A stretch of DNA of 64,000 bases from Sphingobacteriaceae bacterium (GCA_016705695.1 JADJLA010000001.1:558001-622000); one strand, 5' to 3'. Shown: positions 40,451 to 50,382, counted from the stretch's first letter. Numbers and translations: made by a program. Notes: generated from the letters alone by a model not told the origin.

Positions 40451-42583
40451 TTATTTCTCTGTTACACCTTCCGGTTTTGGTAACAAAGCTTTTCTGCTCA
40501 ATTTTATTTTTTTGGTCTTAGGATCATCACCAACGTATTTCACTTGAATAACATCCCCTTCTTTAATTACACCTTCTAAGGTATCAATACGTTTCCAATC
40601 GTACTCACTGATGTGTAATAGACCATCTTTACCAGGCATAATTTCAACAAACGCACCGTATGGCATGATCGTTTTTACTTTTGCTTCGTAAATTTCGCCT
40701 ACTTCCGGAACAGCTACTATTTGTCTGATCCTTGTTTTTGCAGCTTCTACGCTTTCTTTGTTCTCTCCAAAGATCTCAACCACACCGGTTTTGTCAACTT
40801 CTGTAATTACAATAGTTGCTCCCGTTGAACGTTGCATTTCTTGGATCACTTTTCCGCTTGGCCCTATTACAGCTCCAATAAATTCTCCAGGAATAACGAT
40901 CTTCTCGAAACGAGGTGCGTGTGATTTATAATCTTCACGAGGCGCATCAATTGCTTTCAACATCTCATTCATAATATGTAAACGTCCATCACGCGCTTGT
41001 TTCATGGCCTGAGCCATTACTTCATATGGTAAACCATTTACTTTTAAGTCCATTTGAACTGCAGTGATACCGTCTTTTGTACCGCACACTTTAAAATCCA
41101 TGTCTCCTAAATGATCTTCATCTCCTAAGATATCAGATAAAATAGCATAGTTTCCTTTTTCATCGGTTATCAAACCCATTGCAATACCTGCAACGGGTTT
41201 TGAAATTTTTATACCTGCATCCATTAATGCTAATGTACCGGCACAAACGGTTGCCATGCTCGACGAACCATTACTTTCTAAAATATCACTTACAATACGA
41301 ATGGTATAACCAGAATCAGTTGGTACTACTTTTTTAAGCGCGCGTAATGCTAAATTACCATGTCCAACTTCTCTACGGCCAACACCACGATTTGGTTTTG
41401 CTTCACCTGTACTAAATCCTGGGAAGTTGTAATGCAACATAAATGTTTCTTCACCTTGATTAAAAGCACCATCAATTCTTAATTTATCTAATGGCGTTCC
41501 TAAAGTTACGGTAGTTAACGATTGTGTTTCACCACGTGTAAATACTGCGCTTCCGTGTGGCGAAGGTAAATAACCAACTTCTGCCCAAATAGGACGGATA
41601 TCTGTTGTTTTTCTTCCATCCAAACGTACTTTTTCGTCAATTGCCAAACGGCGAACAGCAACGTATTCTACTTCATGATAGTATTTATTGATCAAACCTT
41701 CTTTTACTTTCAACTCTTCAGCAGAATATTGTTTTTTGAATTCTTCTAAAGGTGCTTTGAAGTTTGCTTTACGATTAGTTTTATTTGGATCTAATTTTTT
41801 AGCCGCCGCGTAAACTGCATCGTAAGTTTCTTTCATCACTTTTGCTTTCAGGTCAGCATCATTTGTTTCGTGATTGTATTCACGCTTTGGTTTTAAACCT
41901 GCTTTAACTGCAAATGCACTGATCTCTTTTATTTGGATCTTGATAGCTTCGTGAGCAAATTTAATTGCTTCCAACATTTCGTCTTCACTAACTTCTTTCA
42001 TTTCACCTTCTACCATAGCAATGTCGTTTGCGTTACCCGCTACGATCATTTCCAAAGTATTACCAACCATTTGTGTTTTCGTTGGATTGATTACTAATTT
42101 ACCATCAACCTTTGCAACGCGCACTTCACTTACCGGGCCATTAAATGGAATATCACTTACTGCAATTGCTGCAGAAGCTGCTAATCCTACTAAGGCATCC
42201 GGCATATTTTCTCTATCCGTTGATATCAATGATAACATCAATTGTGTATCCGAGTGATAATCATCCGGGAATTGTGGACGCAATGCGCGGTCAACAATAC
42301 GTGATATTAATACTTCGTAATCTGATAATTTTGCTTCGCGTTTAAAAAATCCGCCGGGGAAACGTCCTGCCGACGCAAATTTTTCTTGATAATCAACTGT
42401 AAGCGGTAAAAAATCAACGCCTTCTTTTGCGTCTTTATTACTTACAATGGTTGCAAGTATCATGGTATTACCCAATTTTACTACTACTGCGCCATCCGCT
42501 TGTTTTGCTAATTTTCCTGTTTCTAATGTTACCATCCGGCCATCGCCAAGATCGAAACTGTGTGTGATTCCTGTTTGTGACAT
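40451..42583 (-). CDS. pnp: Polyribonucleotide nucleotidyltransferase
   Basis: A 710-residue 3'-5' phosphorolytic exoribonuclease. Two RNase PH-like domains (GGRMVTLETGKLAKQADGAVVV region, and GRRKTTDIRPI, GSSSMATVC), a KH domain (IPGEFIGAVIGPSGKVIQEM) and a C-terminal S1 domain (GEIYEAKVKTIMPYGAFVEIMPGKDGLLHISE). Full length. Follows rpsO on the minus strand as in many bacteria; a hairpin leader at 42600-42618 sits in front of it. Confidence 0.97.
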   Translation of the reverse strand: MSQTGITHSFDLGDGRMVTLETGKLAKQADGAVVVKLGNTMILATIVSNKDAKEGVDFLPLTVDYQEKFASAGRFPGGFFKREAKLSDYEVLISRIVDRALRPQFPDDYHSDTQLMLSLISTDRENMPDALVGLAASAAIAVSDIPFNGPVSEVRVAKVDGKLVINPTKTQMVGNTLEMIVAGNANDIAMVEGEMKEVSEDEMLEAIKFAHEAIKIQIKEISAFAVKAGLKPKREYNHETNDADLKAKVMKETYDAVYAAAKKLDPNKTNRKANFKAPLEEFKKQYSAEELKVKEGLINKYYHEVEYVAVRRLAIDEKVRLDGRKTTDIRPIWAEVGYLPSPHGSAVFTRGETQSLTTVTLGTPLDKLRIDGAFNQGEETFMLHYNFPGFSTGEAKPNRGVGRREVGHGNLALRALKKVVPTDSGYTIRIVSDILESNGSSSMATVCAGTLALMDAGIKISKPVAGIAMGLITDEKGNYAILSDILGDEDHLGDMDFKVCGTKDGITAVQMDLKVNGLPYEVMAQAMKQARDGRLHIMNEMLKAIDAPREDYKSHAPRFEKIVIPGEFIGAVIGPSGKVIQEMQRSTGATIVITEVDKTGVVEIFGENKESVEAAKTRIRQIVAVPEVGEIYEAKVKTIMPYGAFVEIMPGKDGLLHISEYDWKRIDTLEGVIKEGDVIQVKYVGDDPKTKKIKLSRKALLPKPEGVTEK

Positions 42584-42599
42584 ATTTGTTTTTGTTTTA

Positions 42600-42618
42600 G
42601 GCGAACCCCTTGTTCGCC
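42600..42618 (-). promoter_or_regulatory. Hairpin in the pnp leader
   Basis: GGCGAAC (42600-42606), CCCTT, GTTCGCC (42612-42618), 17 bp before the pnp ATG. A stable leader stem here could be a processing or autoregulatory site, as known for pnp in enterobacteria; that role is only an analogy. Confidence 0.4.
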
Positions 42619-42653
42619 GGGTTTATATTTATTTTAAATGTTCTAATAAAAAA

Positions 42654-42677
42654 GGCAATCCGATTATTCAGATTGCC
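42654..42677 (-). terminator. Hairpin between rpsO and pnp
   Basis: GGCAATC (42654-42660) pairs with GATTGCC (42671-42677). On the minus strand it is followed by a T-rich stretch (TTTTTTATTAG), so it can act as the rpsO terminator or attenuator before pnp. Confidence 0.65.
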
Positions 42678-42703
42678 CCCTTTTCAATAAATACATCTGT
42701 AAA

Positions 42704-42973
42704 TTATTTACGGATGTCTAATGTTTTGATGATACCACGGTAACGTGTAAGATCATTCTTTTTCAAATAATCTAATAACGCTCTGCGCTTACCAACTAAG
42801 TTCAACAAAGCACGTTGTGTGCCAAAATCTTTTTTGTTGTTCTTTAAATGTCCTGTTAAATGATCGATACGGTGGGTGAATAAAGCAACTTGCGCTTCAG
42901 CACTTCCAGTATTCTTTTCAGTTCCTGCGTACTTTTTAAAAATGTCTTTTTTTACTTGCGATGTCAAATACAT
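42704..42973 (-). CDS. rpsO: 30S ribosomal protein S15
   Basis: An 89-residue S15. FTHRIDHLTGHLKNNKKDFGTQRALLNLVGKRRALLDYLKK is the family core. Length typical. Promoter box TATATTTG at 43000-43007 (minus strand), then a roughly 20-bp leader; pnp follows after a terminator-like stem. Confidence 0.98.
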   Translation of the reverse strand: MYLTSQVKKDIFKKYAGTEKNTGSAEAQVALFTHRIDHLTGHLKNNKKDFGTQRALLNLVGKRRALLDYLKKNDLTRYRGIIKTLDIRK

Positions 42974-42999
42974 GTTCTGTCTGTTTTAATTTCGGACAG

Positions 43000-43007
43000 C
43001 AAATATA
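43000..43007 (-). promoter_or_regulatory. -7 box of rpsO
   Basis: TATATTTG on the minus strand, 27 bp before the rpsO ATG. An inverted repeat CTCAAAAAC/GTTTTTGAG lies further upstream at 43039-43062. Confidence 0.6.
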
Positions 43008-43101
43008 GTGAATTTTAGCTATTGCCACAATAAAAACACTCAAAAACGACCCTGTTTTTGAGGGTTTTAGGGCTAATCGGGTAAATTATCTACTTTTGGG
43101 T

Positions 43102-43845
43102 ATGATATTAAAGGGAATCCTCTATATAGTGCTGATCTTGTTTAGCGCGGTTTTGTTGGTCGTTTCGTTAATAATGACGGCTCTAAAATTCAATACCAAC
43201 GGAAAACAAGCCCTTAGATGGCTTATAGGATTTGGAGTGAGTTTGTTGGTGCTTGTTTTTGCAATATTAATGCTTGCAAGAGGCGTTGCCGGAAAAGCAA
43301 AGGAATTCGTAGGTAATATTGAGGAGTTTGGAAAGGAACAATCGGAGCGTATGGATTCATTGAATAATTTATACACCAATTCTAAGGATTCATTATTGGA
43401 GTCTGCTTCGGTAAATTATTTAATGACCCTTGAGCCTGATAGCATAGGGGGAAGAGTGCCAGAGCAATTTTACAGTTATTTAGGATTTAGAGATTATTAC
43501 CGTTTACCTATCGTTTGGCCTTATTCGTTGCACTGCATGGATTCGTTAGGGGATGCCACTTTATATAATGAAGCTAATGTTCAACAATTTGATGTGAATG
43601 ATAATGGTGAATTGTCTTGCGATGTAAATGGTATTATGACATTTGCTTTTACAAAAGAGCATTTGATAGGAATGAAAGTGAAAATTGAGAACAAACCTAA
43701 GAAGGTTTATTTTGCCTACGACTTTAAGAACAAAAGCGAAAAGATATTTAAGAATGAGCAAGAACTCTTGAATTACGCAAGGGGAAAAGGATTTGACGAA
43801 AGTACGGAATTGAAAAGTTGTAAGGATTATTACAATGGATTTTGA
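43102..43845 (+). CDS. Membrane-anchored protein of unknown function
   Basis: About 247 residues from the ATG at 43102. Two transmembrane helices at the N-terminus (MILKGILYIVLILFSAVLLVV and LIGFGVSLLVLVFAILML), then a coiled region and a soluble part with SLHCMDSLGDATLYNEANVQQFDVNDNGELSC and YFAYDFKNKSEKIF. I recognise no family. It is divergent from rpsO, and its 3' end overlaps that of the KdsC-like gene by 16 bp. Confidence 0.6.
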   Translation: MILKGILYIVLILFSAVLLVVSLIMTALKFNTNGKQALRWLIGFGVSLLVLVFAILMLARGVAGKAKEFVGNIEEFGKEQSERMDSLNNLYTNSKDSLLESASVNYLMTLEPDSIGGRVPEQFYSYLGFRDYYRLPIVWPYSLHCMDSLGDATLYNEANVQQFDVNDNGELSCDVNGIMTFAFTKEHLIGMKVKIENKPKKVYFAYDFKNKSEKIFKNEQELLNYARGKGFDESTELKSCKDYYNGF

Positions 43846-44525
43846 TCAGGAATTATTCTTCCGGCACCATCTTTTGTGTAGATCAATGTATCAACATTGT
43901 TGCGCTGTCTGATATAGTCCTTGTAAACCTCGCTTAGATCTGTTCGTTGTTTAAGAACATCATCAAAGTTACCGTTAACTGTCATTAGCATTTCGCAAGA
44001 TTCACGAATACCATGATCGCCGCCGTGATTGACACTGATATAATCTACAAGATTATTTTTAACGCAATACTCGGTAAATAATGTAGTAGCTTGTTTTCCT
44101 ATCATTATGCGTAAACCACACACTTTTGCAATAGAAAGATCCAATACATCATCAAAAAAGTAAACTACTTCTTCGGGTTTAATGCCTTTGTGATCGCATA
44201 TATAATTCAAGGCATCTATTTTGTGTGCAATTTTATAGAATGATAAACTAAAATGCTCGCGTGTTGCAAAAAATTGAGCGCTCTCGTTTTTTTCACCGCT
44301 AATTATTGCTGTAAAAGGAAGGTGTTTTGTTTTTAAGAAATGCGAGAAACGTAAAAGATTTGTGCCCATGCTATCAACTTCACTAAAACCGCTGCCTGCC
44401 TGGCCGGTTTTAAATCCATTGTTGAACACACCGTCCCAATCAAAAATAAAAGCTTTGGCTTTACTTAAGCGTTTTTCAATGTCAGAGGCGCTGTTAACGA
44501 ATTTACCTATGAATTTATCTGACAT
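43830..44525 (-). CDS. KdsC-like HAD phosphatase
   Basis: A 231-residue HAD phosphatase without cap domain, related to 3-deoxy-D-manno-octulosonate 8-phosphate phosphatase. Motif I FIFDWDGVFNNG, motif II TAIISGEKNES, lysine in FYKIAHKIDAL, motif IV VVYFFDDVLDLSIAKVCGL, and the KdsC-type end YISVNHGGDHGIRESCEMLM. It is about 60 residues longer at its termini than classic KdsC. It directly follows (10 bp) the transaldolase-CBS gene whose C-terminus resembles that of KdsD, so the two may act on one sugar phosphate; the substrate is unknown. Confidence 0.82.
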   Translation of the reverse strand: MSDKFIGKFVNSASDIEKRLSKAKAFIFDWDGVFNNGFKTGQAGSGFSEVDSMGTNLLRFSHFLKTKHLPFTAIISGEKNESAQFFATREHFSLSFYKIAHKIDALNYICDHKGIKPEEVVYFFDDVLDLSIAKVCGLRIMIGKQATTLFTEYCVKNNLVDYISVNHGGDHGIRESCEMLMTVNGNFDDVLKQRTDLSEVYKDYIRQRNNVDTLIYTKDGAGRIIPDQNPL

Positions 44526-44535
44526 TTGATATGTT

Positions 44536-45546
44536 TTACGATTTCAGATCCTGAATATCCAGCATACCAACCGGCTTTCCGCCATTGGTAACTACAATGG
44601 TATCCACATTTGTTTTCTTGAACAACGCATTAGCCTCGTTCAATAATACATCTCCGTCAATAGTAATTGGATCGCGGAACTCAAGATCGCTTAATTTTTT
44701 TCCTAATACATCACGACCTTTATCCTGGATCAATTTACGTAACGAACCATCGGTAAATACACCCTTAATACTACCATCCGCTTTTGTAACGGTAATTGCT
44801 CCGTATCCAAATTCTGTCATTTTTACAATGGCATCAGTAATATTTGTACCCTCTGGAACTAAAGGATTAATGCCTTTTATAGCTTCTTTTACCTTTACCA
44901 TCATTAAACGTGTATCGGTAATGAACTGATCGGTTCCAACGGTTGTAAAATTATTTTCGGTAAGCTGTTTCATTACTTTTAATGGAACAGTAATTGTGTG
45001 AACTCCAATATTGATCGCATTACGAACATGCTCAACATTACGAACCGATGAGAACATGATCTTAGTATCGTATCCGTAAATTTCTACCGCGTCAACACAT
45101 TGCTCAACTAAAGTTAAAGCATCATGTCCTTGATCTTGTAAACGTCCCACAAGCGGACAAACATAAGTTGCGCCGGCTTGCATGGCCATGTAGGCTTGTT
45201 GTAAAGTGTACACCAAATGTACATTTACTAAAAGACCTTTATTACGCAACATTTTACACGCGCGAACTCCTTCTAATGAAACGGGAATTTTAAAAACAGT
45301 TTTATTTTTATCTAAACCCAAAGCCAATTGACGTTCGGCTTCTGCTAAAATTTCTTCGGCAGTATTTCCTAAAGCTTCGATCTGTAGGACAGGAACTATT
45401 TTACTAAGTTTTACAATGGTACCATCAATATCGGTAATACCTTCTTTTTGCATGAAGGTTGGGGTAGTGGTTAATCCATTTAAAAAGCCAAGCTTAAAGC
45501 CTTCTTCAATTTCTTTAAGATTTGCTGAGTCTAAGTATAATTCCAT
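44536..45546 (-). CDS. Transaldolase/F6P-aldolase-like domain fused to KdsD-type CBS pair
   Basis: About 336 residues from the ATG at 45546 (MELYLDSANLKEIEEG). Residues 1-215 match the small transaldolase/FSA family, including the catalytic Lys86 in TVFKIPVSLEGVRACKML and the GRLQDQG segment. Residues about 230-336 are two CBS repeats, with GVFTDGSLRKLI closely resembling the CBS tail of arabinose-5-phosphate isomerase KdsD (FTDGDLRR). In KdsD that tail follows a SIS isomerase domain; here an aldolase takes its place. Adjacent to a KdsC-like phosphatase. CBS domains usually bind nucleotides or a pathway product; regulation of the aldolase is inferred. Confidence 0.85.
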   Translation of the reverse strand: MELYLDSANLKEIEEGFKLGFLNGLTTTPTFMQKEGITDIDGTIVKLSKIVPVLQIEALGNTAEEILAEAERQLALGLDKNKTVFKIPVSLEGVRACKMLRNKGLLVNVHLVYTLQQAYMAMQAGATYVCPLVGRLQDQGHDALTLVEQCVDAVEIYGYDTKIMFSSVRNVEHVRNAINIGVHTITVPLKVMKQLTENNFTTVGTDQFITDTRLMMVKVKEAIKGINPLVPEGTNITDAIVKMTEFGYGAITVTKADGSIKGVFTDGSLRKLIQDKGRDVLGKKLSDLEFRDPITIDGDVLLNEANALFKKTNVDTIVVTNGGKPVGMLDIQDLKS

Positions 45547-45629
45547 AAGGTGTTTTATTAAAGTGTAAAGAAACGAAATAAAATTCAAATTGGCTAAAAC
45601 AAAAACAGGTATAACTAAGGGAATAACTC

Positions 45630-45900
45630 ACAAATATTTAGAGGCAGAAACCGCAAAGATGCCTTTGGCATTTCGCAAAGGAGGCGCAAAGGTCGCTAAG
45701 ATTTATCACCATTACTTACGAGAAGGCAAAGACCTGCGTCCCGATAGTTATCGGGATCGCAAAGTCCTGTAGATAGAATTATTAAGCGTAATACTCTTTG
45801 CGCAAGCGAAGCTACTTTGCCTTCTTAATTTTTTCGGCGGTTAGTTGGTCTTTGCGTAAAATTTTGCGTAGTTCGAAGAACGCTTTGCGGTTTCTGCCTC
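45630..45900. repeat. Intergenic repeat block with palindrome
   Basis: The 422 bp between the aldolase gene and the next terminator contain no gene. They contain GGCAGAAACCGCAAAGATGC and related CGCAAAGG/CTTTGCG runs in both orientations, TCCCGATAGTTATCGGGA at 45739-45756, and a piece resembling the 9720-9840 repeat (ACTCTTTGCGCAAGCGAAG, CTTTGCCTTCTTAATT, GCGGTTAG). It belongs to the same repeat family as 9302-9917 and 59970-60438. Confidence 0.7.
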
Positions 45901-45917
45901 TTAAGCATCATAAAAAA

Positions 45918-45944
45918 ACAGGTAAGTTTTTTACACTTGCCTGT
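45918..45944 (-). terminator. Terminator of the coiled-coil lipoprotein gene
   Basis: ACAGGTAAG (45918-45926) and CTTGCCTGT (45936-45944) pair with one G-T, with a run of seven A before it, giving a T-run on the minus strand. Confidence 0.75.
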
Positions 45945-45968
45945 TCTCAATTTATTTCAGAAATACTT

Positions 45969-46832
45969 TTATTCAATAATGATCACTAAGTATTTAGAAA
46001 CACTCCAAAACTCTTCAGCATTGGTAATTTCTATCTTTTCAACGGTTTTTTCGCCAATTAACTTGTACGAACCGCTAGGGTGTGCTGTAATGATCTTAGC
46101 TTTTTTAGCACCAATATTAATACTGGTAACTTCGTCAATATTTACTTTAGTAAAGTATTCCTTATTAAAATCTTCTTTTAGTTTGTTTGTTTTACCAAGA
46201 CCAATAAAACCACCCTCTTTAGTGATGATATTCTTAGTTTTTAATTCTTTACTTGTTCCAAATGCATAATAAGCTGTTTTAATTACTACGGTTTTAGCAT
46301 CGCTTTCGTCAAGTATCTCTTTGTAATCTGTATTTAGTGTTGACAATTCAATATTTAAACTCTCTATCTTGTTCTTTAGATCCGTGATCTCCTCATCCTT
46401 TAGAGCCATTGATGCTTGCAAATTCTCGATCATGGTTTGCATACCTTCTAACTTAAGGTTGCTGGCCTTTAATTTTCTGCTCAATGAATTGATTCGCGAT
46501 TTGTTTCTGCCCATTAAATCATAGATCGCCTGAATGTCTTCCTTTATTTGTCCTTCCTTGCTTTTAACATCACCTGTGCCCGAGCTTTGAGTGACGATCT
46601 TTTCTTTCTCTTTGATCGTATTTAAATTATCCTGAATCTCATTAAATGTTGAGATGAATTCCTGAAGCGCAATTTCTTTTTCGTTTAATTTTCCGCTTAA
46701 GCCACTATTAACTTCCGCTAAACTATCGGCTAATGGATTTATCTCTTTTTCACCATCATTACCGCATGAAGTAAAAAAAGCAGAGCTTCCTACTAACGCA
46801 ACGGCGATGATCAATAATCCTATCTTTTTCAT
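45969..46832 (-). CDS. Coiled-coil lipoprotein of unknown function
   Basis: A 287-residue lipoprotein (signal IIAVALVGSSAFFTSC, Cys23). Residues about 40-190 are a long coiled coil (LNEKEIALQEFISTFNEIQDNL, LSRKLKASNLKLEGMQTMIENL, KDEEITDLKNKIESLNIELS), followed by a small globular end (YYAFGTSKELKTKNIITKEGGFIGLGK) that is conserved among Bacteroidota lipoproteins of this kind. Function unknown. Good terminator downstream; upstream lies the bacilliredoxin gene. Confidence 0.75.
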   Translation of the reverse strand: MKKIGLLIIAVALVGSSAFFTSCGNDGEKEINPLADSLAEVNSGLSGKLNEKEIALQEFISTFNEIQDNLNTIKEKEKIVTQSSGTGDVKSKEGQIKEDIQAIYDLMGRNKSRINSLSRKLKASNLKLEGMQTMIENLQASMALKDEEITDLKNKIESLNIELSTLNTDYKEILDESDAKTVVIKTAYYAFGTSKELKTKNIITKEGGFIGLGKTNKLKEDFNKEYFTKVNIDEVTSINIGAKKAKIITAHPSGSYKLIGEKTVEKIEITNAEEFWSVSKYLVIIIE

Positions 46833-46890
46833 ATGAATGTATTTTTTTGTTTATTCGGTTTGTATACAAAAGTAACCCATTTTAAAATAA

Positions 46891-46915
46891 AAAAAGCGCA
46901 AAAAATGCGCTTTTT
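46891..46915. terminator. Bidirectional terminator after the bacilliredoxin gene
   Basis: AAAAAGCGCA (46891-46900) and TGCGCTTTTT (46906-46915) form a perfect stem with a T-run in both directions. Confidence 0.85.
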
Positions 46916-46933
46916 ATAGTGAGCTTAAATTAC

Positions 46934-47344
46934 TTAGCAAAATTCGTTGTAAACCATTTTTAAATGTTCAGCAATCATTGCTGCCGTTCTTCCTTCAATA
47001 TTATGACGTTCAACCATATGCACTAATTCTCCGTTCTTAAAAAGAGCAATGCTAGGGCTACTTGGCGGGTATGGCGCAAAATGTTGGCGAGCTGCATTTA
47101 CGGCATCTATATCAAATCCTGCAAATACGGTTGTAAGTTTTGTTGGTAGCTTGGCATTAGCTAAACTCATTTTTACTCCCGGGCGACAAGCGCCTGCTGC
47201 GCAACCGCAAACTGAATTAACTACCATTAATACAGTTCCTTGTTGCTTAATGGCGTTTTCTACCGCTTCTGATGTTAATAGATCTTCAAAACCCGAGCCT
47301 GTTAATTCGGCTTTCATTGGTTTTACTATAGCTTCTGGATACAT
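46934..47344 (-). CDS. BrxA/BrxB-family bacilliredoxin (YphP/YqiW)
   Basis: A 136-residue thioredoxin-fold protein with the C46-G-C48 active site (NSVCGCAAGACRPG) of bacilliredoxins, which remove bacillithiol from proteins. MYPEAIVKPMKAELTGSGFEDL at the N-terminus is family-typical. Bacillithiol is made in some Bacteroidota; its synthesis genes are not in this window. Promoter box TAACTTTG on the minus strand at 47361-47368, 16 bp before the ATG. Confidence 0.92.
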   Translation of the reverse strand: MYPEAIVKPMKAELTGSGFEDLLTSEAVENAIKQQGTVLMVVNSVCGCAAGACRPGVKMSLANAKLPTKLTTVFAGFDIDAVNAARQHFAPYPPSSPSIALFKNGELVHMVERHNIEGRTAAMIAEHLKMVYNEFC

Positions 47345-47360
47345 ATCTTTAAATTTTTGT

Positions 47361-47368
47361 CAAAGTTA
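47361..47368 (-). promoter_or_regulatory. -7 box of the bacilliredoxin gene
   Basis: TAACTTTG on the minus strand, 16 bp before the start codon. Confidence 0.5.
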
Positions 47369-47519
47369 CATATAAAACATCCAAATGTTTCGATTTATTT
47401 TTCAACGGAATGTTAATTTATCCCTATAATTTGCCGTACAAAATATTATTCATTTTTAGATAAGTGTGAATTATTATATTTACACAACCCGAAAATAAAT
47501 TGGGATTAAATTTAACGAC

Positions 47520-50382
47520 ATGAGATCTATAAAATTCACGGGTCTAGTAGCCCTTTGTTTGGCCAATTTGGCCTTTGCGCAAAAAAAGAATCTACCAAGC
47601 GATATGGTTACTAATGCAAAACCAAAGTTTGTAGAAGAGGTTAAAAAAGTGGGTAACGAAATTGTTATTCCATATAAGCGATACGAATTACCAAACGGTA
47701 TGCAGATTGTTATTCATGAAGATCACAGCGATCCAATTGTGTATGTTGACGTAACTTACCACGTTGGTAGTGCACGCGAACAACAAGGTCGCAGCGGTTT
47801 TGCGCACTTTTTTGAACATATGATGTTTCAAGGCTCGAAGAATGTAGGCGATGAACAACATTTTAAAATTATTACCGAAGCAGGTGGTACACTTAATGGA
47901 ACCACCAATACCGATCGCACCAATTATTTTGAGGTTGTACCAAGCAATCAATTCGAAAAATGCTCTGGTTAGAATCGGATCGTATGGGTTTTTTATTGGA
48001 TTCGGTAACACAAAAGAAGTTTGAAGTACAACGTGCTACAGTAAAAAATGAGCGCGGACAACGTTACGACAATGCACCTTATGGTTTAGTGAACGAAAAA
48101 ATTGCTGAAGCATTATATCCAAAAGGACACCCCTACAGTTGGTCAACCATTGGATATTTGGATGATCTTGATCGCGTAGATGTAAGCGACCTTAAACGTT
48201 TTTACATGCGTTGGTATGGTCCAAACAATGCTGTATTAACCGTTGCCGGAGACGTAACCGTTGAAAAAGTATTAGAGCTAGCAACAAAATATTTCGGAAG
48301 CATTCCTCGTGGCCCTGCAGTGAAACTACAAACTGTGGCGCCTGTTGTTCTAACCGAAAATCGTTATATTTCTTATGAGGATAATGTGAAGTTGCCAATG
48401 TTACGTATTGCTTATCCTTCGGTAAAAACAAATACAAAAGAAGATATTGCTTTAGATGCTTTGGCAAATGTTTTATCTGGATCTCAAGGATCACCTTTTT
48501 ATAAAGCATTCATCGAAACTAAAAAAGCAGTAGGTGCCAATGCATTTCCAATTTCGCGTGAGTTAACCGGACAATTTGAATTTATGATACGCGCTAACCC
48601 GGGAACAGCTTTAGCCGATATGGAAAAAGAAGTTTACAACGTATTAAAGGATTGGGAAAAGAAAGGTGTAACAGATGACGATATGAGCAAATATAAAATG
48701 GGTTACAAGTCAAGCATCATCGGCCAAATTACAACAGTGCAAGGTAAAGGAGCTCAATTAGCAGCAAACCATACGTTAGCAGGAAATACAAACTTTATAG
48801 TAAAGGAAATGGCTATGGTAAACGCGCTTACAAAAGCGGATGTTATGGCTGCCTATAATAAATACATTAAAGGAAAGAAAGCAGTTATTTTAAGTTGCGT
48901 ACCAAAAGGAAAGCCAGAGCTGGTAGCAGCGAAGGATAATTGGAAAATGTACCAGCGTACAGTTGAACCTGAAAGTGCAGAGTATAAAAACTTAAGTTAT
49001 ACAGAACCTAAAGATGCTTTCAGTCGTGCCGTAATGCCAAAGGCAACTCAAGCAATGCCTGTGCCTGTGCCTGAATTTTATACAACTCAATTTACGAATG
49101 GAATAAAAGTAATTGGGTTACAAAATAGCGAGATCCCAAAAGTGAATATCCTTATTAGCATTCAAAACGGACACCGTTACGAACCATTTGAAAAAACAGG
49201 TTTGGCTTCATTGCTTACTTCTGTTTGGGGACAAAGCACTATGAAAACTACTGCTGAAGAAGTGGAAAATAAATTAGACCGTATTGAAGTAGCATCAGCA
49301 TAAATGCAGGTGAAGATGAGATAAACTGTTCGATAGAATGTTTCAAAGAGAATGTAGCTGCAACAATGGCTATTGTAAAGGAAAGTTTATTTGAACCAAA
49401 ATTTGATAAAACTGAATTTGATCTGGAGAAGAAGATGCAAGGCGATCGTATTATTCAGTCACAAATGTCGGCGGCTGGTTTAGCAGATAATCTCTTTAAA
49501 AAATTATTGTTTGGAAAGAGCAGTGTGGTCGGAGTTCCGGTAAATGGAACAACCAATAGCTTGAACGGTATAACGCTTGAGGATGTAAAAGCCTATTACG
49601 ATCAAAGTATGAATAGCAGCTTGATCTCTGTTTCTATTTCCGGAGATATTACAAAAGACGAAATGATGAAGCAGATGTCCTTTATGAATGATATTAAAGA
49701 TAAAGGAGCTAAAAAATACGAAGAGCTGGCTAAGCCATCTATTGAAAAAACAAAAATCTACTTCTGCGATAAAAAAGGCGCAGCGCAAAGTGAGATAAGA
49801 GCAGGATATGTAGCTTTTTCGTATGATCCATATGGAGAATATTATAAAAGCCAGATCATGAACTATTCGTTTGGATCGGCATTCAATAGCCGTTTAAATT
49901 ATTATATGCGTGAAGTAAAAGGTTGGACCTATGGATGTAGAACAGGATTTAGCGGATCAAAATTTGCAGGTCCATTCGGCTTCTCAGGAGGATTTAAAGC
50001 CAACACCACTGATAGTACTCTTGCAGATTTTATGAAAGAGACCATTAAATTTCGCGATGGTGGTATCACTGATGAAGAATTAAGTTTTACAAAAAATGCA
50101 TTAACACAATCAGATGCTTTACGTTATGAAGCGCCGATGCAAAAACTATTTTTCGTGAAACGCATTATGGATTATAATTTGGAGAAGGATTATGTGAGTA
50201 AACAAATGACCATTTTGAATAACATCACCAAAGAAGAAATAAATGGCCTGGCCAAGAAGAATTTGCCTGCCGATAAGTTGGTTATTTTTGTTTTAGGCGA
50301 TAAAGCCACAAATCTTGAAAAAGTGAAAAAACTGGGTTATGATGTGATAGAAATTGATAATGAAGGAAATGAGGTAAAATAA
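47520..50382 (+). CDS. M16-family (insulinase/pitrilysin) peptidase, two frameshifts
   Basis: A periplasmic zinc peptidase of about 950 residues with signal peptide (FTGLVALCLANLAFAQ) and the inverted zinc motif H96-F-F-E-H100 in SGFAHFFEHMMFQG. The first frame ends at 47972; the next (47960-49303) continues exactly at LWLESDRMGF after loss of one A in a run of A near 47958. A second one-base loss near 49290 passes into the frame 49366-50382, where SINAGEDEINCSIECFKEN is readable upstream. Both joins restore the family sequence, so sequencing error is likely. Terminator at 50411-50437. Confidence 0.88.

Noticed and set aside
45590..45772. 60-codon open frame after the aldolase-CBS gene
   Set aside because: It consists of the CGCAAAG repeats and the TCCCGATAG palindrome; no family similarity.
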